A stretch of 64,000 nucleotides of DNA. Source: Gracilaria domingensis (taxonomy: Eukaryota > Rhodophyta > Florideophyceae > Gracilariales > Gracilariaceae). This document shows, in pieces, positions 24,214-33,222 of the stretch. Position 1 is the stretch's first letter. Every line of letters begins with the position of its first letter. The DNA is taken from assembly GCA_022539475.1 (NCBI GenBank), contig VCMS01000108.1, forward strand, positions 1 through 64,000, in the 5' to 3' direction. The translations under genes and the position numbers were made by a program. The notes beneath the pieces are model-generated. The model saw only the letters and a list, made by a program, of their open reading frames with translations. It was not told the origin of the DNA and searched no databases.

Positions 24214-25403
24214 TGCGGGTTGGAACTTTCAACGTAAGAGGTCTTGCAAATAGCGAGGCCGAAGTACACCGCGCATGGGAATTTCTAGGATTGGACTTCC
24301 TCTGCGTTGTGGAAACATGGCAACGTCCCTCAGATGAGGTGTCGTTGGCATTGCCGCACGTGAGTGTGGCACTGGAAGCGGATCATAGGACTCGCTCACC
24401 GAGAGGTGGAATCACGATTTTCCATCGCGAACGATTGGCGACGAAGGTTCTGGCAAAGTATGCAACTCCCTCTTACCAAATCTTGGCGTTAGGTGTACGT
24501 CCTGACCTCAATGTTGTGGGCGTATACCTCAGCCTAAGAGCCTCAGATGTCGAAGTAACCGACTTTCTGGACCAATTGAAGTCGCTCATTCGTGGTCCCA
24601 CTTTGCTTCTTGGAGATTGGAATGCTCGCCATGACGACTGGGACCGTCGAAGGAACAAACTTGGGCGTCGCATCCGGGCTTGGATTCGAAAATAGGATCT
24701 TCAATTGAAGGCCCCATCCGAAGTAACGCCCACATTTCACACCCCAAATGGGTCAAGTGTAATAGATTTCTTCATTTCGAAACATGTTTTAGTTCGCAAT
24801 GTGGTCACCACGAATGGTTCTTGGGATGCAGTCTCCGATCACAACATGGTTGTCGCAGACATTGAGTGGCGCATCACTCAGTTTGGAGCTCGAAAACCGA
24901 AGATTTCGAGGGCACAACTCGGATGCAGTGAACGAATCGAAGAAGCTCAGCTGCATTACGCGTCAACTCTACCGGGTGTGGCTGCCTGTTTTGACAACGT
25001 ACGCAATGAAACCGACCTAGAAGACGCCTGTCTGCAACTTGCGGACACACTCAGAACCCCGTGGATAACTTCATCATCTATGCGTCCTGATCGATATCGG
25101 TTCTTCTGGGACTCTAATTTGGGCCATTTGAGCCGCATGCGATCAAGATATTACAGACGATGGAAACGGAGTGGCAACATTCAGATGTGGAATGTGTACA
25201 AAGTGCTCGACCGATTCATAAAACGGCGTTGTCGAACGAAGAAGAGACGGTTGTTGGAGGAGTTTCTAGACACCACCGAAGATGAAACAACATCCGAAAC
25301 CGTAAATCGAATCAACTCGGTGATGAAGTTACGTTCGCAGCGTAGTGCACGTGCGTTGGATAAATCCGTTAGACCCACAGGACTACGCAGACTTCGTTGC
25401 TGA
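24213..25403 (+). pseudogene. LINE ORF2: apurinic-type endonuclease domain
   Basis: Apurinic/apyrimidinic-type endonuclease signatures appear in order: FNVRGL, CVVETW (catalytic Glu), LGDWNARHDDW, and SDHNMVVADIEW (catalytic Asp-His pair). These are typical of LINE endonucleases that nick target DNA for target-primed reverse transcription. One in-frame TAG (24,693-24,695) interrupts the frame. It then shifts frame near 25,345-25,403, where the sequence continues in another frame toward the RT. It begins at the TGATG overlap with the preceding ORF. Confidence 0.8.
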
Positions 25404-25985
25404 GTATCAGCCCCCTCAATGCCGTGTGCAAGTGGCCAAATTCGATGTTCCGGACTCATTCGAGAGTGAATTGACAACGTCCATCAAGAATTCGAAGAAG
25501 AACAGATCGATTGGAAGAGATAACGTTGCGTCTGAAATGTTGCAGGTGAGTCCCTGCTTGTACGCGGCGGCACTTATGAAGCTGTGGCGCGCATGTCGAA
25601 GACTTGCTTACGTACCTACACCGTTAAGATGAACGCATATCTCTCCCATATACAAGAAAGGTGACATCTCGGTACCATCCAACTAACGTCCAATATCCAT
25701 CCTGTCCCATCTGCGCAAGGTGATCTCAGCGACAATCAACTCGATTGTGCTCAACCGTGTCGAGTTTCATGAATTTCAATATGGGTTCTCCAAGTACAAT
25801 GGAACGGAACAATCGATTGTGGAGGTGAACAACATCATCACAAATGGCCATTCTCGTGTGTCTGTTTTGGATTTGAGGAAGGCGTACGACAAAGTTGACC
25901 GAAAACTGTTGTCACAAGTATGTGCATCTAAGCTTCAACCGGAACATGCGGCGATGACAACTCTATTGCTGCACGTCTGTCTCTT
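25345..25985 (+). pseudogene. LINE ORF2: start of reverse transcriptase, truncated
   Basis: The frame carries the pre-RT linker and early RT blocks: KNRSIGRDNVASEML, IYKKGDISVPSN, RPISILSHL, QYGFSKYNGTEQSI and VLDLRKAYDKVDR (the block holding the first catalytic Asp). In-frame TGA (25,630) and TAA codons (about 25,684) interrupt it. Similarity ends near 25,985, before the YADD/FADD motif, so the enzyme is incomplete. The downstream sequence to 26,268 remains open but does not resemble RT. Confidence 0.75.
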
Positions 25986-26405
25986 GCAGATGCTAGTTTT
26001 TGGCGAGGGTCGTCCAGAAATTGGCAAGGGTCGTCCAGTAAATTTTTTGAAAAAATATCGAGATCAATTATTTCAAAATTTGCAGATAATTGCTTCGGTC
26101 GTCCAGAATCGCTGTGCAGTAAATACTGGTGGGTTTTCCACTCGTGCTAGTTCTTTAGTCGAGGGCTACCTGAACTGTATTTCGCGAAGTCTAGGTTCAG
26201 TTTCCATTGAGGTGCACATTACACGATACCTTCTGCGGAATGATACCCTGCAACGCATGGAATACTAGTGCTAGTACAGATGATGCCCATTATGAAATCA
26301 TACCGTTTTATTCGTATCTATTCTTCTATCGACCGCTTTTGCTAACCACTACTTCGCTATATTACATGTACCATTTCCCCATGATGGATCGGGTGTAGGC
26401 GCAAT
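25986..26405. other. Unassigned sequence downstream of the truncated LINE
   Basis: An open frame continues to 26,268 but has no recognisable domain. It includes a short direct repeat (GGTCGTCCAG three times between about 26,008 and 26,105). No gene is called. Confidence 0.4.
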
Positions 26406-26557
26406 CTGCGGCAGATGCCGCAGAGGGCACCTGCACCATAGTGCTGGATCGGTAGAACACATACGCACTCCGAGAGGATGAGGCGCGAAGCGCCTCATCC
26501 TCTCCGTTCCTCATGTAGGGAACCATGCCCAGATGCATGGTTCCCTACTTGAGGAAC
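26406..26557. repeat. Cluster of three perfect or near-perfect hairpins
   Basis: Hairpin 1 (26,406-26,423) has 8-bp arms. Hairpin 2 has perfect 15-bp arms (26,472-26,486 and 26,490-26,504) with a 3-base loop. Hairpin 3 has 23-bp arms (26,506-26,528 and 26,535-26,557) with one mismatch and a 6-base loop. Hairpins 2 and 3 are separated by one base. They could be an end structure of a mobile element or strong RNA stem-loops. Confidence 0.75.
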
Positions 26558-26879
26558 CTGCACCTGCAACTCGTGAGCTACGTACGCATCAAAAGTCATT
26601 TACCTGTATACGCAAGCAGAAAGTATCCATAAGTTAGTCAATGATCCGTTAGATACATTTGAAATGCGATGGAACGTACCATTGATAAAACAAAACAGAA
26701 ACGTTGCGCTAGAAAAGTCGAGGGACCTGGTAACTCGCAAACGGAAGAAGAAGCAGGAAAGGGATCGGTTAGATTACAAGCCCACCATATCATCGTAAAC
26801 CGCGAAAGGTGTCGAAGCGAGAACTCACAAGCAACGACACCAAGAATACCCATGCAGCAAACATACCGCAAAATGCGAT

Positions 26880-27300
26880 AAACGAGAGAGCAGCCTATGT
26901 CGCAACCAAGTACCAGAATCGACTATCCCGCAAGCCAGTCAACCAAGATCGCCAATACAAGAAGATCAACGTAAGGCGCGAGAAGAGAGGCGAGTCTATG
27001 AGGCAACCAAGTCAAACCATATCGCCAATGCACCAAAAGTAACGCAAGACGCGATAAGAGAGAGACCATCCTATGGCGCAACCTAGTCAACCAAGATTGC
27101 CAATGATGAACCTATCGCCCGAGCCAGTCAACCAATATCAACCAATATCGCCAATACACCAAAAGCAGCGCAAGACGCGAGAAGAGAGAAGAGTCTATGG
27201 CGGAACCAAGATCGCCAACAAACCAAAAGTAGCGCAAGATGCGAGAAGCTAGAGACGCCTATGGCGCAACAAAGTGAACCAAGATCGGCAATACCGCGTG
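26880..27300. repeat. Degenerate tandem repeat
   Basis: Units beginning with variants of GCGAGAAGAGAG, then CCTATGGCGCAACC, then CAACCAAGATCGCCAA, recur starting at about 26,880, 26,975, 27,049, 27,176 and 27,240. Unit length varies from about 64 to 127 bp. No gene is present. Confidence 0.6.
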
Positions 27301-27678
27301 ATAGGTTACACGAGCAGTCAGAGATCGATCTTGAGAGACGAAATGAAACTGGTTGCGTACTTACAGTCGTTGTGGACGTCGGAAGAAATACAAAGGACGC
27401 ACGTCAAATAGTGGTTACCTTCAATCACGTCAATGTTAGTAGCAAGACGTAGAACAAGATGGAACATATCGTAAGCAGAACGTAGTTGAACAAATGGAAC
27501 GAGTTGGAGGCTGAAAACGGGAACCCGGTAACCCAAAGCTTATTTTCTGCCGTTTACATGTCGAATAGCGCGAAAAAACGTGGTGAGGATGGGTTAGTTT
27601 AGAGCAAAGATACATAGAAGAATATGGAAGAGAACCTACGAAAAGACTGCACGGAATACATCCGTGAGATACGGATGA

Positions 27679-27753
27679 CTCCGTCCTACTTTTTTCCGCC
27701 CTCTACTTTAAGGAACCTCCATAAAGTACAGGGAGGAAAAAAGAAGGACGGAG
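27679..27753. repeat. Long hairpin upstream of the transposase
   Basis: Inverted arms of 32 bp (27,679-27,710 and 27,722-27,753) match at 29 positions around an 11-base loop. It lies about 270 bp before the transposase start. It may be a sub-terminal repeat of the transposon or a separate MITE-like relic. Confidence 0.75.
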
Positions 27754-28026
27754 CGGAGTATAACGCGAGGATGTGGATGGCACGGATCACGACGGTAAGG
27801 GAAGGTCGGACGTCGGAGGCGCGGCGGCGGCGGCGGAGGGAAGAGATTTATTTTTCTGTGCGAGATTGGACAGGTGTACAGCGTACAACGTTGCGAAACC
27901 ACAGGTTTATAACCAGTGGTAGATAATACGAGAAGTACACCCTTGTGTTGAGGTCGACGTGTACCTACGTTCCTTTTTGAACGAAAGCACGTGATTTGAA
28001 CTCAAAATATATTCTCCGTTCTCAGC

Positions 28027-31000
28027 ATGACGTCGATCTTGACTGTCGCTCGACCTCCTTCTCCCTTCGGACGCCCTTCCCTTGCAGTCTTTGTCGTCGT
28101 TTCTCGTTCAGTTCTTCTTCCCATGGTCTACTACTGTACACATAAGAAGCGTGGGTGCCCCTTCGTTACTCGCCGAGGAGTCTTATCCCTTCAACAGCAT
28201 GTCAACCATTGCCCGTTTCGTCTGAAAGCAGCGCTGGAAGACGACAATAGCCGGCCCATTCGGAGAAGCAAGCGTCTCAAGCTTTCCGCACCCGCGCCCG
28301 CATCTTCCGAAACGGTCACTGCCCCTTGTCGCCTTCCCGAGCCTCCAGTGTCCGAGGACATCGTCGACCCCACTCCGTGCGCCCCTCCCATTCCGGAAAC
28401 TTCGCATTGTGTTTCTTTTTCCCCGGGTCCCGCGTCATTAGAGCGAGAACACGGAAGCAGTTCCCGCCCAGTGCCTTCTGAGGAGGCCCTCGGTGATTTG
28501 CATATGGATTATCTCACGGTTTGTCTGGCTTCAGTAGCTTCCAACCTTGGTCATCGTGAGGCGGACGAGCTAATTGGGCTACTTCGGGACCCGCGATTCT
28601 CGCAAAAGCGATTCAACGAGACCATAACAAGTTCCAAGCGCTGTACAGAACTGAAGAAGGCCATTTTCGAACGATACGCCTCAAAGGACGGTTTCAATCG
28701 CAGAACTGTCTCGCCAGAAGGATGTAAGTTCAGCGCCACCCTCTACACGAGAGACCCCGTTCAGACACTTGTGAAACAGCTCCAGTTGGCTAACAACGAA
28801 AACACATTCTTCCACCCTATACCTCAGACCCACTCCACGAAAATATCTCACCCCATGTCCGGCTCTCTCGCAAGAGACGCCACCTCAAAACTTAAGGAAA
28901 TGGTCATGGGCTCTTTGGATAGTAGAATAGTGTGGTACTCCCAAGAAATAAGTTACAGTGAATCTTTCGTAGGTCTTCTGCAGGTATACACCGATAAGTC
29001 TTCAACAACTCTAAAGCAAACATCGGTTACCGCCTATCCTCTTCACCTCATATTTCTCAACTTCTCCGACCAGCTTCGCCGTAAGTGTATCCGTGATGAC
29101 CTCACAGTAGTGGCATACTTCCCTACCACACTGATCGAGGTTTCCGCATCTGAAGCAGACGCAATGCCATTCGTTTCTAGCAAGTCTCTACGCGAGTCCA
29201 GGATGCAAATCCTTCAAGAATCTCTTCGTCAAGTCCTGGAGCCCATTCTAAATCTCACGCAGAAAGGTTTTCAGTTCATCGGCGAAGACAAACTAAGTCG
29301 AGTGTGCCATCCTCTGCTTGCAAGTTATTGTGCGGATATTCCTGAGGCTAAGGACATTCTGTCTATTCTTCATGGCACCAAAACGGAAAGCCCGTGTCAT
29401 AGATGCAAAGCCCCTCGCTCATCTTTATGCAGTCCTATTCCCACCTCATTCAACGGACGTTCTCAAAAGCACACGAAAAGCATCCGAAAGACATACACAG
29501 CTATCTTGCAACATGCACAAAAAGACGAGGCGGAAAGACGTCCACGTCGTGCGAGGGAGAGGAGATCTCAAGCGGATACTCTGATGCGTTCAAATTCCAT
29601 ATCTCTCATTCCTTCGTTCCTCGAAACTTCCGTAAGCCTTGGAATGATCCCGGGATTGTCTCCATACAGTCTGTTCTCATTCGAACCATTACACAACTTG
29701 CATCTCGGCATCTCAAAGTTGATAAAAACGGCCACAATCGAGAGACTGCAGTCAGACACCCTGTGCACCACATTAGGAACATCTGCATCGCGTTCATTTC
29801 GAACGATACGCACCCAACTCCTCAACCATGCAAACGCAATTCTAGCTGCCATAGAACGCGATTCTCCTGCCAAAGGTTTACATATCGATTTCTCCACGCA
29901 GGAGAAAGGCAAATCTTTGAATGGTATCTTCACGAAAGACGGTCTCCGTGGAATGCTGGAGGCCAAAAACTACAAAGCACTTGACATGGTCTTTCCCTTC
30001 ATAGGAGCATTCTTTGACATATGCTGTGGAGAACAGGACGTTGCCCCAATCACAACCGTTTTCTCTCAGTATTCGGACTTGCTCTCGACCTTATTCAGAT
30101 ACAATCGTGACCCGTATTGGACTGAAAGCTCTCTCCTGTGTCTTAGTTCGGAGATTGAAGCCTTCAAGCGTTCCGCAACAAAGACTCTGGCGGATTTTCA
30201 TCCCTCCAGACTGGGAACTCTGAAGTTTCATCTTCTCGATCATCTCGTGGACGATATTCGCCGTCTGGGAAGTATCAAGTACTACGACGCAGGCATATAC
30301 GAACATGCACACCTGCTATTTAAGAGACACTACAAAAAGACGTCCAGAAGAACAGCAACGGCTGTGGAGGAGACTATTCGCTCCATTGAGCACGGACATG
30401 TTAGAAAGCAATGGAATGGCAAAACTCCTTACCAGCGTAATCCAGGTTTACCAGGAACTTCCACACAGCTTCCTCGGTTTGCAATGAGAGGGCGTTCTTT
30501 CACTTTACGAGCTCTTCAACATTGTGTTTCAAGTATGTCCAGTTCAAAAACATGGACTGCTGTTAGAGAAATGTTCTCAAGTACGGACACAAGGTCGATT
30601 CTTGATCAAATTGGTCAACAGGCCCTTCCTCCTTTCCTCAGTCTCGTGAAAGAAACACTGGATGAGCACTCTATTACATACTTCCCAGAAAAGACAAGGA
30701 TAACTCTGGTGAATTCGGCCGTCGTGAAAGGCGGTTTCGTTCCGACTCTTGAACACTTCGATTCGTCTTCTAAGGCACTTAAGCTGGGACGACCCAAATA
30801 CCCCATCATCCAACGTGTCTTCGCTTCTCCAGCATTTGGTCCCAGTAGAAAGCCAAAGTTTTCCACTGTATTGGTAAGCGGAGAAGATTCAGAGACTTGG
30901 GTTGCCCAGGTAGTCGCTCTGATTCGAATATCTCTCCTTGATTCTGCACTTACCGCACCAGAGGTGGCATTCGTCCGGTATTTCGAGGTTTTACCCCCCG

Positions 31001-31302
31001 CAACAAACATCGACCACATATTGAAATGCATATCTTTACGGTGGGCTACAAACGATGAAAAGAACCACACTCTTCCGTTCCCTCGTCATTCCAAAGCGGA
31101 GACTATCGTAGAGTTAACTCCTTGGTACGGGATGGTTCCGGCTTCTGCACTACAGGGAACTGTCCATGTTGTTCGATCAAACTACCCTGCTCCACCTTTT
31201 TGTCCTCCACTTCAATGGTTCCAACACCGATTCTACATCAATCGATTCTATCATGATTCAGATGAAGGACCAACTGAGCACGTTGATCTTGTACAGCCTT
31301 AA
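28027..31302 (+). CDS. KDZ/Plavaka-like DNA transposase
   Basis: A long intact frame. The likely start is the ATG at 28,123, because the Cys/His zinc-binding N-terminus (CTHKKRGCPF ... QQHVNHCPF) follows directly; the upstream ATG at 28,027 would add 32 residues. Features resembling Plavaka/KDZ transposases are a Cys pair with a CHRCKAPRSSLC block near residue 457, an FEPLHNLHLGISK block near 551 (these families usually have Asp-x-x-His there), KNYKALDMVFPFIG near 645, and KFHLLDHLV ... YDAGIYEHAHLLFKRHYKK near 735-770, whose Glu fits the third DDE residue. It would be a nuclear enzyme for cut-and-paste transposition. Its stop codon overlaps the stop of the convergent gene at 31,299. I am fairly sure of transposase, less sure of the exact family. 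Confidence 0.62.
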   Translation: MTSILTVARPPSPFGRPSLAVFVVVSRSVLLPMVYYCTHKKRGCPFVTRRGVLSLQQHVNHCPFRLKAALEDDNSRPIRRSKRLKLSAPAPASSETVTAPCRLPEPPVSEDIVDPTPCAPPIPETSHCVSFSPGPASLEREHGSSSRPVPSEEALGDLHMDYLTVCLASVASNLGHREADELIGLLRDPRFSQKRFNETITSSKRCTELKKAIFERYASKDGFNRRTVSPEGCKFSATLYTRDPVQTLVKQLQLANNENTFFHPIPQTHSTKISHPMSGSLARDATSKLKEMVMGSLDSRIVWYSQEISYSESFVGLLQVYTDKSSTTLKQTSVTAYPLHLIFLNFSDQLRRKCIRDDLTVVAYFPTTLIEVSASEADAMPFVSSKSLRESRMQILQESLRQVLEPILNLTQKGFQFIGEDKLSRVCHPLLASYCADIPEAKDILSILHGTKTESPCHRCKAPRSSLCSPIPTSFNGRSQKHTKSIRKTYTAILQHAQKDEAERRPRRARERRSQADTLMRSNSISLIPSFLETSVSLGMIPGLSPYSLFSFEPLHNLHLGISKLIKTATIERLQSDTLCTTLGTSASRSFRTIRTQLLNHANAILAAIERDSPAKGLHIDFSTQEKGKSLNGIFTKDGLRGMLEAKNYKALDMVFPFIGAFFDICCGEQDVAPITTVFSQYSDLLSTLFRYNRDPYWTESSLLCLSSEIEAFKRSATKTLADFHPSRLGTLKFHLLDHLVDDIRRLGSIKYYDAGIYEHAHLLFKRHYKKTSRRTATAVEETIRSIEHGHVRKQWNGKTPYQRNPGLPGTSTQLPRFAMRGRSFTLRALQHCVSSMSSSKTWTAVREMFSSTDTRSILDQIGQQALPPFLSLVKETLDEHSITYFPEKTRITLVNSAVVKGGFVPTLEHFDSSSKALKLGRPKYPIIQRVFASPAFGPSRKPKFSTVLVSGEDSETWVAQVVALIRISLLDSALTAPEVAFVRYFEVLPPATNIDHILKCISLRWATNDEKNHTLPFPRHSKAETIVELTPWYGMVPASALQGTVHVVRSNYPAPPFCPPLQWFQHRFYINRFYHDSDEGPTEHVDLVQP

Positions 31303-32765
31303 ACATTAAGGGCTCCATCTTCTACATGTTCACCTTGTGGTGCCTTTTCTTGTGATCCTGTGTTAATTCCGAAATCGTTCATGTCCATTTCCTTGAACTC
31401 CATATCCCCTTCCTCGCATTCACCAACGAAGCAATCGCTAATAGACCCCAATCTTCGGCTCACACTGTCAATAAAAAATTGTTCTTTCACAGTGAGGTAA
31501 AGTCTTCCGTTCGACGGCATTCGATATCCAAATGTAGCCTCTCTCATGTCATTACCAAGAACCTTAGTCCAATCTTCCGTTGTCGTTCCAAAATTATGAA
31601 ACTCGCTGGAATTGGTCCTCAAGACATGTTGCCTAACATCCCCCAGAACATTCTTTAAACACAGAGGTAGCAGTTCAGCAAACTTCTTTGTAAACAGTTT
31701 CTGTCTCTGGCCACCCCTTGACACATCCGTACTTAGAAGGCTCACAACCGTCAACACCCAAGCGTCCAAACGTGCGAGCAACAGTATTGTGCCATCTAAA
31801 AAGGTGCCCGTATCCTTGTCTTCCACATCATACCCAATAAACTCCTTCAGCACTTGTACCCCGACACGGTTTCGGAAGAACAAGTCTTGATCTTCCGTCG
31901 GCATATCCTCGACATTGTCCGCATGGGAGTACTTTAGACGAACAAATGGGGCTTTTCTCCACCATGAAGTGTTCGGTACACCATTTTCGTCAAAACGCAG
32001 TATGTTCTCCTGCGCTTCCTTCAACTGCATTGTGAGTTCGTCAGCATTCTCTTCTACCAGCTTTGTTCTTCTCCAAATCAGATCGTACCCCAGGAGCAGA
32101 AATAGTTTATCCCTCGTATTTCTCTTACGAACGCCCACGACGTCACTCATGGTCTGCCGCATTCTCTGCCTAAGGCACATATCTGCACAAAGTTCCAGTA
32201 TACACCTGTCGGTAAGAGATGCTTTTCTAATACCTTCCCAGCTCAACTCCTTCAACTCGCTTTCAACCATTTTCTTCAGCAAAGCATCTGGTCCCCCCTC
32301 TACCGACGGTGTGAACATGCCAAAACTGCCCAAGAGCTCCACGGGGTTTTTAGGAACCATGTATGAACCACCTTCCTCCGGCTCAATAAGCCCTTCCCCA
32401 CTCTCAGTTGCGTCTTCCACCTTCTCGGCACGGTTACCCCAATTTCGGGTGAGCGACTCACCTTCGAGCCATAGCTCACTTGTTTCTCTCCTTGCCCACG
32501 TCAGCATGTTGTGATACACTGCTCGAGCAACCCCTCGAAACTCGTCGCACACCTCAATTTTATGCTTCTTTCGACCTGTCTGCCCAGGTTCACCAGCACG
32601 TGTACTCCTATCTCCCTCCTGTTTCAGTGCCCCTCTTAGCCCTTCAATGACTAGATCCTTCTCTTCAAGCCTCTTTTTCAAAGCCGTACTCTGCTCTTGG
32701 GCGACCTTCACTAGAATTCCCCGAACCATCAAGTCCTCTTGTAGCGTCTTAACCTTTTCTTTCAA
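31299..32765 (-). CDS. Unknown protein with N-terminal coiled coil
   Basis: 488 residues, open throughout. The N-terminal 60 residues form a strong heptad-type coiled coil (VKTLQEDLMVRG, ALKKRLEEKDLVIEGL). The remainder is a mixed globular region rich in charged residues and Trp (LTWARRETSELW, YDLIWRRTKLVEENADEL, NTSWWRKAPFVRLKYSH), ending in an acidic tail. I recognise no known domain. Its stop shares the TTAA at 31,299-31,302 with the stop of the transposase, so the two are tail to tail with no spacer. In the frame upstream of 32,765 the coiled coil seems to continue (YEQTDLLNEL), suggesting that the gene originally began further upstream, in the ORF at 33,013. Confidence 0.6.
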   Translation of the reverse strand: MKEKVKTLQEDLMVRGILVKVAQEQSTALKKRLEEKDLVIEGLRGALKQEGDRSTRAGEPGQTGRKKHKIEVCDEFRGVARAVYHNMLTWARRETSELWLEGESLTRNWGNRAEKVEDATESGEGLIEPEEGGSYMVPKNPVELLGSFGMFTPSVEGGPDALLKKMVESELKELSWEGIRKASLTDRCILELCADMCLRQRMRQTMSDVVGVRKRNTRDKLFLLLGYDLIWRRTKLVEENADELTMQLKEAQENILRFDENGVPNTSWWRKAPFVRLKYSHADNVEDMPTEDQDLFFRNRVGVQVLKEFIGYDVEDKDTGTFLDGTILLLARLDAWVLTVVSLLSTDVSRGGQRQKLFTKKFAELLPLCLKNVLGDVRQHVLRTNSSEFHNFGTTTEDWTKVLGNDMREATFGYRMPSNGRLYLTVKEQFFIDSVSRRLGSISDCFVGECEEGDMEFKEMDMNDFGINTGSQEKAPQGEHVEDGALNV

Positions 32766-32779
32766 GCAATTCAGTTCAT

Positions 32780-33013
32780 TTAAAAGATCAGTCTGTTCAT
32801 AGAGCTTGAATTCACACCAGTTTGGATATCTTCCGTTATTTCCCTAGCTTCTTCGGCGACAGGCCCCGGTAATGCCGCAGGATTCGGTGTTATTTCGTTA
32901 TCGGAACTATCCTCATGTGCCATAGCCTTAGCCACGAGAGGCTGCAGGCGTTCTGTGTCCACCCTTGGCACGGCTCGAGCTCCAACTCCCGTGTATGTCC
33001 TCCTCCATGGCAT
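32780..33013 (-). CDS. Small ORF, probable N-terminal part of the coiled-coil gene
   Basis: 77 residues from an ATG at 33,013 (MPWRRTYTGV ...), basic then acidic and Pro/Ala-rich, of low complexity. It ends 15 bp before the 488-residue frame, in a different frame; the neighbouring frame already shows coiled-coil sequence. A single frameshift (real or a sequencing error) would explain this, because the adjacent DNA is a suspicious duplication with an ambiguous base at 33,092. Confidence 0.4.
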   Translation of the reverse strand: MPWRRTYTGVGARAVPRVDTERLQPLVAKAMAHEDSSDNEITPNPAALPGPVAEEAREITEDIQTGVNSSSMNRLIF

Positions 33014-33222
33014 GGTATATCAGATGAATTGGGCCTCGTACGAGCTGCAACGGCCCCCGTTCTGGAAAGAGGGGAAGCGTCGAAAAAGTAANCACCTTAG
33101 CACGGCTCCGGGCTCCAACCTCCCCGTGTCTGTCTCCTCCTGGCCATGGTTTATCAGATGAATATGGGCCTTCGTACGAGGCTCAACGGCCCCCGTTCTG
33201 TAAAGAGGGGAAGGTCGAGGAG
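32959..33222. repeat. Imperfect ~130-bp tandem duplication with an N
   Basis: Two consecutive versions of the same sequence (about 32,959-33,090 and 33,093-33,222) share blocks such as CACGGCTC, CAACGGCCCCCGTTCTG and AGAGGGGAAG. The second copy differs mostly by single-base insertions. An N sits at 33,092, on the junction. This looks like an assembly join. Confidence 0.75.

Larger units (their letters stand above)
20900..25985 (+). mobile_element. Non-LTR retrotransposon (LINE), 3' truncated and decayed
   Basis: It consists of a leader (about 20,900-22,033), ORF1 (22,034-23,425), a small overlapping frame (23,422-24,213) and ORF2, which encodes an APE-type endonuclease and the start of a reverse transcriptase (24,213-about 25,985). 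The RT stops after its DLRKAYD block; the catalytic FADD-type motif and everything beyond are missing. Several stops and one frameshift show it is dead. The left boundary is inferred from where Copia E stops. No poly(A) or microsatellite tail is seen because the 3' end is lost. Confidence 0.8.

Noticed and set aside
27624-27926. Small plus-strand ORF before the transposase
   Set aside because: It runs through the 27,679-27,753 hairpin and a CGG-repeat tract; its composition is not protein-like.
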